From assembly GCF_001039355.2 (NCBI RefSeq), contig NW_019775597.1, forward strand, positions 160,450 to 224,449: a stretch of 64,000 bases of DNA, read 5' to 3'. The position numbers and the translations under genes are program-made. This DNA is from Lingula anatina. Lineage: Eukaryota; Brachiopoda; Lingulata; Lingulida; Lingulidae. The notes under the pieces are model-generated. The model was not told the DNA's origin. It saw only the letters and a list, made by a program, of their open reading frames with translations, and ran no database searches. How positions within the stretch are numbered: the stretch's first letter is position 1; every line of letters begins with the position of its first letter. Positions 48,101 to 59,800 of this stretch are shown here, piece after piece.

Positions 48101-51100
48101 ATGCCTAAAATAGCAGTTATTGGAGGCGGTGTTGTGGGAATGTCCACTGCAGTCAACGTGATCGAGTCAATCCCTGGCGCCCGAGTTACGGTGTATGCTG
48201 AACGGATAACCCCGGACACTACCAGCGACGGTGCAGCGGGCATCTTCCGGGCTGACTGTCCGCCAGGAGTACCGGCTGAAAGGGCTAAGTGAGTAATATA
48301 TAATATATAATAGAATATATGATAGCATATGTGAATCGATGGTATAACTTCTGGTGATTCAAACACGCTAAAAACCTATTAAATACATGGCCTGATGGTT
48401 TCAGGGACAGTGTGGCGTGACTCGGACGTTTCATGGACAGTCGTACTCAGACTGTTATCCAAGGCCTGTAATGTAACATGAGATAAAGATCCTAGTGTGA
48501 AGAAAAGTTATGCCCCTTTCGTCACTGGAAATTCACTTCTCATTAGTATTAATTATCATGTGGATTAATTTGTGATTAATAATAATAATGAATAATCCTA
48601 TTTACTTGTACTTGGATCGTGGTTTTGTATATGTGGTGGTCTCAGTTTTAAATTGTGTGTAACAGAAACGGTAGGACTTATAGTGAATACTGTACTTACA
48701 AGTACACATGCAGGCACAGGTTAGTGCCCATGCAGATGGCTGCTAGCACACGAAGAGGTCAGAGAGGTGGGGTAAAACCCAGTTTATCCAACAAGTAAAC
48801 AAAACACCGTCACTATCAATGGTTGCATGGCGAGAGGCAATATTGGTCGTGACCTGATTCGACCAGAATATTATCAACGAACTCAACGCACATCTTCCTC
48901 GGAGTTCAACCCCCTTGCTCGTGCCTTTTAAAGTAACTCGCGTCGATCGAATTCTACATGGCTAGCAACCCATTTATGATGGAATATTAATAAAAATTGG
49001 AAAAAATATATGTACGAACAATTAAAAAGAAACAAAATGCGATGCAATGCTTTTTTAATTTTCAAATTTTCTTTCATATGAAAGAGTGTCTTTTTCAATT
49101 AATATCTATCACAAAGCTTTTAGTCGTGGTGGCTCTTTGAAACTTATTTTCTGGCAGGGAATGGTTGGCTCTTTCCTTTCAACACTATGGGTCAATCGCC
49201 TACTCAGCAGAGGCAGCAAAAGCTGGAATTTCTCCGCTATCCGGGTACGATATTTACACTTCAGAGCAGGTAAGCCTCTCTCGCTCTCTCTTGTAATTTT
49301 CCAAATTTATCAGGGTTTCGAACAAAAAAATCCTTTAACAATGCATCAAATCAATCTTTTACCTTCTCGGATTCTGGTGTCATTTTTTTAAATGAACAGA
49401 GGTGTTTAAGTCACTGGTGCAAAATAAATTAGTACATATTATTCTAATTATGTAATTATATTGAACATGAAACGCATGTATGAAGAACACGTTATACATA
49501 CGTTTGCTTATAATGTGCATATCAAATATACGTTAATGCTTTTCAGCCTGGTTCAATGTTGAGCCTTGAAGTTATATTTCAATATCGGTCGGTGACAAAA
49601 GAAGAACTGGCAAAGTTACCCATGAATTTTAGGTAGTACAACAGTAGTTTGATGTCACTGTAAATGCATGATTTGAATTTGCTGGTATTAATTTTAATTT
49701 TGATGATAGTTAGAGTAGAGAAATAAAATGTAACTGACTCATCACATTTATGTTAAATATGTTCTTTTTCAAAGGTCACTTTTTATGTGATGAATAATAC
49801 GCGCACAAATATGAAGTCGTCCCATTCATTTTTATTTGGACCTTATTTTCGTTATAGTACAAGCCTACGACTAGTAAACCTATTTTATTGTACACATTAT
49901 TATTTTTGTTTTAGAAAAAATATATAGAGAACTTTAACCTGGTTAATTTTATTTCATAAATAAAAACTCAACGTTAAACAATGCGTGAAACGAGGATAGA
50001 GGGCAAACGATAATGTCCATCTTTGATTCTATTGGTTAGGTCTGGTTATTTCATGTCGACAGTTTACGTGGAATGTCAACTGTATCTACCCTGGCTTATG
50101 AAAAGGTATTTAATTGCCATGCCTAATACGACAATTAGTAAGAGTTATTCAGAAGAATATAAAATTTGGCTGCAATATTTGAAATACTTATGGTGCAAAT
50201 TTTAACGATTGCTGTAAATATTTTCCTCATGACTAGTGTTAAAATATCGTCTTTTATTTCTTGAGGTTTGCTTCTCATGGAGGACGCATACTCAAACAAC
50301 GAGTAGAGAATCTTGATCAGGTAAACCGTTAAAACTTTTATCTGTAAGTACGTTGAAATAGTTTTAAACTATAAAATTAACAATAGAACAAAACGTGCTA
50401 TAGATCTTCATGGATTTTACAACATAACCATGACATCACGAAACACGCATTAGTTTATGAATGATTTTAAATCATTTTGAATAAACGGCTACATGTATGC
50501 AATTGTTTGTACCAAAGTGTGTATAAGGCCGTTTATTACAAAAAACAAGTTGGATTGGCGTTGTTCTCGGTACATCTGTTCTCCGCCGGATCCGGTTTAT
50601 TGTATACCACGTTCGCACGATCGCACAATCTTATTTGGATTTAATTAACGTATAATCTCTACTTTTCTCATAGCAAAACTTCTACATGCAATTTTGTCTT
50701 TGGAAACGACAGGAGACCCTTCTCCGTCTTTGTTGCTAAAATGTTGAAATGGCAGGTTCCATAAATAGGTCACTTCGTGTGATGGACGTGTGTTTATATC
50801 CGGATATGTCTATAATGCGAGAGAGAATGTATACCTGTCAGAAACACAGGTGTCCATGAAGACATACATGTACCTGATAACAAGCATTCCTCGAAACTTA
50901 CCTTTTATCTGGACACAAATTTCCTAGTATGGGCCACTTAACATAAACAAAGCAAATATTTCACCCAGACATTGATTCCAACGAGCAGACATTTCCAAAA
51001 CTGTCTTCTCATTCAGTTCGTAGGTGAATACGATGTGGTCGTGAACTGTGCTGGAGGTGGGAACAAGACCCTCCTCCCAGACCCTGCCGTGTACGGAATG

Positions 51101-51897
51101 CGGGGACAGCTGATTCGAGTCCGAGCACCGTGGGTGAAGCAGTTCTGTTATGCAAATAAGGGGGACCTCGGATATATTATTCCTAAGTAAAAGGGCATTT
51201 TTCTTCATCTGTTTATATCTTCTTATTCGATTTAGGGTAGTCCCACATGGGAATATCTTGCTTTTTTCCTTGGAATATAGAGTTTCAAATATTATGTTGA
51301 AAATAGCTTCCCTTTTTTGTATGCATAAATATATCATTACAAGTAATTAAAAGAATAGTTTAAAGAAAGGTACACTTTTAAGTAAGGCCTTTTGGACAGA
51401 TTCATGTCAATTAATGTTGCCAATATTTTGTGTTAGCACTTCTAACGTAGTTCTTGGAGGAACAAGGCAGAGGGATAACTATAACTTAGTGCCAAATGAG
51501 GATGACAAGAAAATGATATGGGAAAAGTGTTGCAAATTGCTACCGTCTCTCAAGGTAAGTTTTACATAGATGTTGAATGTTATGTCAGTTTATGTAATAT
51601 CGCAAGTCTTGTTATTTCATCGACTCCCTTATCATTTTTGTGATCAATTGAAATATGGCATCTGCTGATATCATGGCTTATCAGTATAAGAAGAAGAAAA
51701 GTGCCTATTTTTTCTTTTTTTTAATCGACCTTTCTTTCACATTTCAGTCGTCAGAATGGTTGTACGACTGGGTGGGAGTACGGCCTTTTCGAGAACCACT
51801 GCGCCTTGAAACAGAAACTCGAATTGTTGGAGGCAAAGTTCAAAAGGTAGAATAATAGCGGTCGTTTTATGACTTAACACAAATTGTGTAGATTGTC

Positions 51898-51937
<40 letters not shown>

Positions 51938-52073
51938 AAGGGGAATCCCATTTCGACTTCTTAATAGTGAATGTTGTCCGCATGTTGGCAAATGCCTCTG
52001 AAATATTCCATATGTGCTCTAGGCTTAGAGCTCCCGTTTCTTTAACTTTCGAACTTTAGGGCATGGAGATCAG

Positions 52074-52142
<69 letters not shown>

Positions 52143-52417
52143 TTATAGTAGACAGCAAAGGTAAGCACCATTTAAGCATTTTGGTGCAAATTACAAGTTG
52201 CGCGTGCTTATGTGGAAGTACGACTAACTTTACACCATGTCTCACAGGTTTGTGCAAAACCATTTTGTGCAAACTAACCAGCAATTTTATTTATTTTTTC
52301 TTGCAGGTGGTGCACAACTACGGTCACGGTTCAGACGGGGTGGCCATGAGCTGGGGGACTGCCGTCAAAGCTACCGAACTTGTAAGACAAATACTAGACA
52401 CCTCATCAAAATTATAA
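48101..52417 (+). CDS. DDO: D-aspartate oxidase, peroxisomal, complete
   Basis: An FAD enzyme that oxidatively deaminates D-aspartate (and related acidic D-amino acids) to the 2-oxo acid, ammonia and H2O2. Nine exons join in frame: 48101–48288, 49158–49269, 49547–49632, 50040–50105, 50266–50320, 51017–51186, 51437–51554, 51748–51846, 52307–52417; 334 codons plus stop (human 341 aa). The N-terminal dinucleotide-binding motif is IAVIGGGVVGMSTA, followed by PDTTSDGAAG. GGTRQ (exon 7) matches D-aspartate oxidase, where D-amino-acid oxidase has GGIFQ. VGVRPFREP holds the substrate-binding arginine, and YGHGSDGV forms part of the FAD site. The C-terminus SKL is a canonical peroxisomal targeting signal. 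The identity is firm at family level; the DDO rather than DAO call rests on GGTRQ and overall similarity. Confidence 0.95.
51901..51935. repeat. Poly-A tract (35 nt)
   Basis: A pure A homopolymer in the last intron of the D-aspartate oxidase gene. It could be the tail of a retro-insertion, but no body is recognised upstream. Confidence 0.9.
52077..52137. repeat. (AT)n microsatellite (about 30 units)
   Basis: A long perfect AT run in the last intron of the D-aspartate oxidase gene, likely variable in length. Confidence 0.92.
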
Positions 52418-52655
52418 ATTTCTACCACACTCAATGGGTTGGCATTTTTCTTATTGGCAAAAAGGGGAGACCATTTTCGATTGTAGGAAGTGATAAATGA
52501 AACATGAACTAAAGGAGGAGTGGCAATGCAATATACTTCAAAACTGACGGCCATTGGTAAAAATGTGTTTCACATGGGTGGAGAAACTTTTACATACAGA
52601 ATCAATTAAAACAAATTTCACAATACAATTAAAGTCCTTTGCAGTGATTCATTTC

Positions 52656-52795
52656 AATAAAATTGACAATTTATTAGCTTTACTGATTGCCTATTTCATC
52701 AACTTAATTCACTTATACAAGCAAACACTGCCGTTATAAGACATTTTTATCAAGTTAGCTTTTTACTTAATGCTCGAGAATCGATGTTCAATAAA
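52656..52795 (+). promoter_or_regulatory. Candidate polyadenylation signals of the D-aspartate oxidase gene
   Basis: AATAAA at 52656–52661 and 52790–52795, about 240 and 370 bp after the stop codon. Confidence 0.45.
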
Positions 52796-53838
52796 ATAAC
52801 AAATAATTAAAACACCCAGATATATTTTTTACTTAAAAAGGCAAAGTGTACAGTCTGTCCTTCAAATTAATAACAATATAGCACAAGTCTCAACTGACCC
52901 TGTGTCTATGTACTAAAGCTCGTTTTACGAGAATTGCGGATAATCAATTTTGGCAAGGATAAAATCAAGTCCTAACATTGACAAGTGTGAAAAACATCAT
53001 GAAATTCAATGGTAAGATGCTACAAACATTATTATCTTTTGATAGTAGTTATTCAACTTTCAAACAAAATTTATCTTTTAATAGTAGTTTATTCAACTTT
53101 TGAACAAAATCATCAGATTTACTGGTGAGTTAGTTTTTTGGTGTACTTTTCGGTTTTGGAATGAGTAAAAAAAAAATCTAATGTTGTAATATGGGGCAAC
53201 TACTTTGAGGGAATTAGTTTGCCCAAAACTCCCATGTACAAAAAATTTTGCTGTTTAATAAACACCATATGGATTATCACCAGCATAACTGAGTAGCAAC
53301 AAATATGTGTAAGTACACATCTACATATCAATGATGAACTATTTATAACCATCTAGTTTAATTATTTTTGTGTGGGGGGGATTCACTTGTTATTAAAAAT
53401 CATTTAATTAATCACAGTAACTGTGGCTTTGAACATTTTACTCTTGTTGGCTAATATTAAAGGACTGAAGATAGGAAGAATTTACAATTTAATTTTATTG
53501 CTTTGGCACAATTATTTTGTCACAACAATGAGCATTCTACTATTCCACATAAAACAGGACTTGGATTGGCAACAGCTTACTGTTCTCATCCAAACAAAAA
53601 AAGCTCACATTTTGTATATTTCAGATAATCAATGTCTCATAAACATCTAGAGTTGGGGTGGGGGGAGAGGTGACCAGTATTGGTGTTAGTTTATCACATC
53701 TGCTTAATGTAGCTGAAATCACTAATACAAAAAGAAAGCTATGATCAGTAACAATATGTCCTGTGTATTACTTCTCAGAATCACAGCATATACTATCTTG
53801 CAGCCACAGTGAACTACACTAGGGCTATAAATAAATAT

Positions 53839-54006
53839 CAGGGATGGATCCAGAGCTATCTTCTGACTGTCTTCCAAACCATCTTCGTTGATCCATCCTC
53901 CATTTTTGACCGTCTTCCAACAGAAAAAAAAAGATACCGGTCAATGTAAACTTGAAAATCTGACTGTCTTTCGGAAGACCCAGAAGACCGCCTCAATCCA
54001 CTCCTG
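53839..54006 (+). mobile_element. Short hAT-like MITE, copy B (168 bp)
   Basis: The reverse complement of the element at 47119–47285, about the same length but more diverged. It starts CAGGGATGGATCCAGAG and ends CAATCCACTCCTG. AT-rich flanks allow at most an imperfect target duplication. Confidence 0.75.
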
Positions 54007-54471
54007 TATATATTCCCATCACAGAGAAGTACTTGAATCTTGAAATGCGGCACTAAATGTGCCAAATTGTGTGCATACTGGGGTCCAGATTAAATCTACT
54101 CATCTAAATAATACAACAACATGAAGGACACTGAACATCATGTAAGTTAAAAATATCACAGGTAAACATGTCTTCTTGAGCCTCTTCATTTACTGATTAT
54201 TCAACTTCAAATTCTGCATTATTTGAATTCAGTCTCACTGCTGCATAGCGATAACATAACAGCTTACAAATGATTTTGGTCAGCATATTTGATATCTTTG
54301 TCAATCTAACTATTCATCTGACCTTTTATATCGTTGTGTTCAAATGAATGACCACTGGCTACATTAATTTGATTGCTGACTGTTACATTCAAGGTGACAA
54401 AGCAAATTCTTGCTGGTCAATGTATTTAATTGCTCCCATTTGAGTTCAACACCACCCATCATCTTCCTTAT

Positions 54472-54669
54472 TCAGTAATGTACATGCAATCCACGTAAAT
54501 GGTTGCTTTGCTGTATTCTGTGTCTATCAATTCTACAATGTTCTAAATAAATCTCAAACTTTTTCATAATCTCTCTTATAATTGTGGAGGACATTTTCTC
54601 CAACCACTTTGGATTCAGTTCTTTCCGTTCTTTCCTGGTTTCAAGGAAATTCAGTGTTTGGTCTGCCTC
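54472..54669 (-). CDS. RICTOR: Candidate terminal exon of RICTOR
   Basis: After exon 55454–55316, which ends in phase 0 with the conserved FIQELFQDMTFDK, human RICTOR has a short C-terminus beginning near HEEAEAVL. Here an acceptor TAGTAG at 54670 opens a 65-codon frame starting EADQTLNFLETRK and ending with TGA at 54472. The EAxxxL start resembles the human EAEAVL, but the rest is not recognisably similar and the acceptor lacks a pyrimidine tract. A different terminal exon, or read-through into the intron, is possible. Confidence 0.4.
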   Translation of the reverse strand, partial: EADQTLNFLETRKERKELNPKWLEKMSSTIIREIMKKFEIYLEHCRIDRHRIQQSNHLRGLHVHY

Positions 54670-55315
54670 CTACTATTCCAGCTTTAACTTTAAAATATGG
54701 CCACAGCTGATCTTGTAACTGATAATTTCCTACCCTCTCCTTTGAGATCACTGTTCTTCCACTTCAACTGTGCTAGGAATAACTGGTTTCACATCTTCGT
54801 TCAAGTTCAAAATGACCTGGGGTTCTTCAAACATCTTTCAAAGATAAAATATATTTGCTCAGTTAAAAAAAAAACATTCACTTTTCACCCATTCTCCATA
54901 CCCCTGTGTAAGTGGGACTGTGCATTTAGCAGATTTAACAAATTTTCAAACATTTTACAAAATCTTTCAAGATTCAATTTCTTAAGCAAGTGTGGAAGCA
55001 CCGTTCAAAATATATAATGTTCACACACACATTTATATATATAAGTGTAAATAAACATCTTAGTTCACAAAAAGTGAGGGGGTAAGATGCTACAAAAACT
55101 ATTACCTCATGAAAGTTACTGTAGTTTATTCTTCTTTTGAAAAGTCAACTTATGACTTCGTTTTTGGGTGTACTTTTTAGTTTTAAAGTGAGTATAAGAG
55201 ACACATGTTACATCCTGTTTTTAATTGTAAGAGATAAAAGATAAAAGCTTATGCATAAGGTGCATTAAAAGTTACTTAGCATTGTTCACTATGTGTGTTA
55301 CATTGCCACTTTTAC

Positions 55316-56839
55316 CTTGTCAAATGTCATGTCTTGGAATAACTCTTGGATAAATCTCCTGGACGGCAGGCGGAAGTTATAGTGGCCCAACAGGTAGCAC
55401 ACCTCAGAGTACAAACACAGATCTTGGAATGCATTGGGGAATTTTTGCTTCAGGCTGTGAAAAAGAAAGCGGAACAATTATTGTGTAGGCTTCAAACTTT
55501 TGCTCCAGGTTGCCAAAGTACACTGAAGCTCTTTAGAAATGAGTGAGGTACAAAAGGGCTGTGCAAAAATTAGTGAAACTCTTCAGAATAGCCATCTTCG
55601 CAAAGCAAAATTTCATTACTATCGTTATGGCCCATTGTAAGTCCTTATTTTTAACCTGCTGTGTTTGTGCAACCAACATATTTCTTGGAAGTCATAAGCT
55701 TCAGGGTATTGATGATAACTTAACAAGTGGATAAATATAAAAGACAATAAAGTGTCATCATATGAAAATTTTGAGAAGGAGTTTTATCGACTGTGTTCAT
55801 ACTTAAGTAGGTTCTGTTCTGATGCTTTCACTCCAACAGAGCTACTTAGGTTTATGATAAACTTGAGTATTTCCTGCCGAATCATGGACCGACCAGAGAC
55901 ACTGTCTTCAGAGAGCCTGGGACCAGCTGTGCAGGATAGAAAATAAAAGCGGTTGTCAAAATATAATATACATCATAGTTGCTGGTGTTACAAAACTTAA
56001 CTTTATTAAACCTTCTTTTATTAAAAACAAAACAATCTAGTATAGGTGTTACACATTTATGATAACATCAAAAATTTTTAACATTTTAGAATAACTGTGA
56101 CAAAATTTCACCATTTATAAAACCTTCTTTAAAAAGCAAAACAATCTAAAATAGATATATACATTTACAATTACTTCAAAAAATCACATTTAAAATAACT
56201 ATAAAAAGGTATTATTTTTAACTGATACAATAGGGTGATCTTGCACATTTTTGTGTAGTTTACTTATTATTTCAAAATTCATCACATGCACTTCTGTGGC
56301 TTTTTGTAAACAAATATACGATCTGAATAATTACCAGGTAATTACTATAATGTTGGAAGAAGATAGACAAGATGACTTTACCAACCTATTTCACTTCCTG
56401 CATCACTGCTGACACTGCCCACTGTGGTACCATCTGTGTAGCTGCCATCTTTGGAAGGAAGGCGCAGCAAGGTGGTACCACCAACAGATAACTGAGAGTC
56501 ATCAGCCCCCTCTATTTCACCTGCCTCATCCTCACATTCTTCTGAAATATTTAAAATGTGCACAACTTTTATTAAGGCTCATATTCTTTGTCTTCTTTTT
56601 TATCTTTATTCAATGAAAAGTAACATAATTACTTTCTTTTTTCCAATACTGAAATATGGACATGCATTCAGATTGCACACTGTGTCTCGTCTCCAATTCT
56701 AAAGACATGTATTAACATGGGCCACTCCCTTCTTTAATGACCACACCCCCTCCTTCAATGATCACACAGTATATGCACCAACAAATTCTTTCCTGTACAG
56801 ACAAATGAACATGTGCTTTGTCATCTGCCAATTAGATTT

Positions 56840-56880
<41 letters not shown>

Positions 56881-59800
56881 TTTGTCAAATTTCATGATTC
56901 ACAAGTTGAATTTTCTAAAAGTACACTTCAACACCAAGATGGGGGAGGGTCAGTTCATAATCATTACATTAGAAGCAAACCAAACTTCATTTGGGTGGGC
57001 CAAACCAAGACAAGTGTTTTTTTTATTAAATAAATAGTCATTTTATGGAAGTAAAACTCACCACTGGTCACTTCCACTACACAGACTGTTATCTTCTGTT
57101 CCACTGGCTTCCTGACCCTGTAGCAGCCAAAACAAGACTCCATGCTATGGTGCTCTAAGCCATCCATTTGTGCTACATGGGACACCTGGGATGCACTACG
57201 GGAATGAGTGCCTGAATCTGGAAATAGGCAGCATGATCCTCATACAAACAGGAAGAGAGACAGATGAACAGTATGTAGAAGTAATTTTGAAATAATGCAC
57301 ACTGGGTTTAAGTCGATTCTGATCTTTAATGTAAAAAGAGCTATCACTTTCTTCTTTTCATGAAGGGTGAAGACGCATATGATGGAAAAACACAGCCTCT
57401 ATGTTATTCTGAATTGAGTTGTATTACCTGAATTCCAGTCCACTGATGAGTAGGTTTCCCCAGTGGAATCTGTAGTGGTGCTGGTAAATGTGTAGGTTTG
57501 AGACCTTTGGTCTTCACCTTCTGACACCTACAATAATAATGTAACAGAAGCTTGAAATCATTTCACAAAATGTATTATTTTGGTCACTGAATATATATAT
57601 ATATATAGTCACTGTAAATATATTTTTTCAATCATGGTAAATAGTTAATCAATTTAAAATGTTTCAAAAGTTATGCATGAAGTTGCTATGTCTTGATTTT
57701 GCCATTCAAAAATGTGTAATACCAAGGTTGAGTCCCAATTTTGATTACCTGAAATATCATGCTGATATCTACAGGAAGACAAAGCCCTATAAACTGTGCT
57801 GCCCCAGTCACAGACATCTTCCCAGAAGAATTTGAAGGTCTCCTAGACAAAGGTCTTGGCAAGGAATTGGTCGGACTAGGAACATTTTGCAAAGATATAA
57901 AACTCTGATATCTGGAAATGTAAAAAATTAATAATAATAATAATATATATTCCATTATAAAATACAAGACGGGGCCTTCAATCAAACTTAGAAAATGCAT
58001 TATGTCATCTTTCAAAGACAAAAATTAGATCAGTTACATTTTGAGAATATTCTAACATGGTATTGTGAAAAACATGTGTTACACTTAGTTTGTCATCAAA
58101 ATTCAACATAATGGCAGTTTTTTTTTCCAACTCATTCCTAATAGCATACACAGTAATCATGTTTGACTTTTAAAACCAGTTTGATTTTTTTTTAATTTTT
58201 GATTCTTTTGATATCAGGAGAAACCTTTTATACAACAGAAACAAATATGTTGATGCACACATCAGAAATACACATATTATTACCTTGATTGCGGTAAGCT
58301 TCTGAAATCTAGACTCAACGATAATGGCAGTCCTGGCTCCGGCTCTACCAGAGATGAAGCTCCGAGGCTTATCACATCAGAGTCTTCTCCGGAACTGAGA
58401 GTCCTCTGTCTCTGTAAAGTTCTAAGTGCCAGGTAACCCTGAGCATTGCGACTAGTCGTATAAATTGCGTTGGGATCTTGGGCTTCAATCTTCCCATCTA
58501 CTGTTCTGATTGTTTGCATAACAGGACTCTTAAACCTACGCTGAAGACTAGGTGTCCTGCGCAAATTGAACTGTTTGCGGTACATATCTGAAGGATGAAT
58601 ATTTTTCTCAACGTCAATGAATTTGTTGTTCATGGAGGACTCACTTGCTATAGGACTTAGATCATGGCGTAGGGAGTCAAGGAGCGTCACTTTGTGACCC
58701 GAATCAAAAGACTCCACTCCACTCGTAGTAGTGTCAGTATTAAAACTGTCCGATCTACTCTTACTGGCCTGGGACTGAGTACTATCATTGCTGTAGCTCC
58801 TCTCATCCCTTAGACTAGAACTGTGTGACCTCCCAGAGGGTGACACATCCAGAGACTTGGACCTCTCTGTGCTTGCCAGACTAGAACTGCGAATTTTAGA
58901 AATCATGCGGTTGCGTAGTCTCTGCCTTGCATGTTCCTGAAGAGTTTGTGCTCGCCTCAAGGGAGAAATCTGAGTGACTGGTGAGGGACCAATCTCAAAC
59001 TTAGCCACCCTCTGTTTACTCTCCTGGTCTGAAGAATCTGATGCACTCCTCCCGTGTGAAATAGTTAAAGACTGGTTAACTGACTGCTGACCTGGTTCCA
59101 TAGTAGAGAAAACGCTACCAGTATCTTTTTCTTTGCCATCCTCAAGTGTCACGTTCCCATTCACTCTAGCAGTAACTCCTTGATCACTGTGGCAGGTGCC
59201 ACTCCTGGGTTTCTCCACCTCTGGTCGCATTGATCCTTCACTGTGCGACTTGGGTCTTGGTGGGGGTACTGCTATTTCTATAACATCTCTTTCCTGGGAT
59301 TCTTCCCGTGTTTCCAGCACCTGGCCAGATACACAAAAAGTCAGTGATACATCAGCAATGTAAAATGTTCTACATATTTCAAAGTTAACTATGCATTAGA
59401 CCTTCAATTTTAAATTTAATGACTTGTTACAATAAATATTGTAGAACTTAACCTATTTAGCTGTAGCTATTTAGCTGATTATGAATACTGAAAATAAGAG
59501 TATATGAATGATTGAAAATCCACAACTTCCCCTACCTGCTGTAGATTAGAAGGTGTTTTGGGATGCTCTCTCTCCTCACTAAATTGACTGATACTGCTGG
59601 TGTATGATATTGCATCTGAGGTCTCCTCCCCCACAGTGTCTGATGCCAGCGCATCCTCCTCTTCTATCACTGGCCACAGGTCATGGCGGTTGTGGCGGAC
59701 GGACTCCCAGCCATACTCGTGGAGCAGGTCAGATCCTGCCCTTGAACTAGCCACCAAACACAACACATAATAAGCAGTGCTGAAAGAAAAAGGGCACATT

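Larger units (their letters stand above)
52418..54471. other. Convergent 3' region between D-aspartate oxidase and RICTOR
   Basis: The two genes end towards each other here. It contains the oxidase 3' UTR, a MITE (53839–54006) and probably the RICTOR 3' UTR. A diverged direct repeat starting GGTAAGATGCTACAAA occurs near 53010 and again near 55081. No further coding exon is supported. Confidence 0.5.

Noticed and set aside
53007-55200. Recent duplication of a RICTOR 3' segment (similar blocks near 53010 and 55081)
   Set aside because: Only short stretches such as GGTAAGATGCTACAAA and a GTGTACTTTT block agree; too diverged to claim more than an old repeat.
57686-58021. Longer protein continuing past the RICTOR exon 57911–57749
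   Set aside because: The open frame runs into introns on both sides; splice sites and similarity to human RICTOR define the shorter exon.
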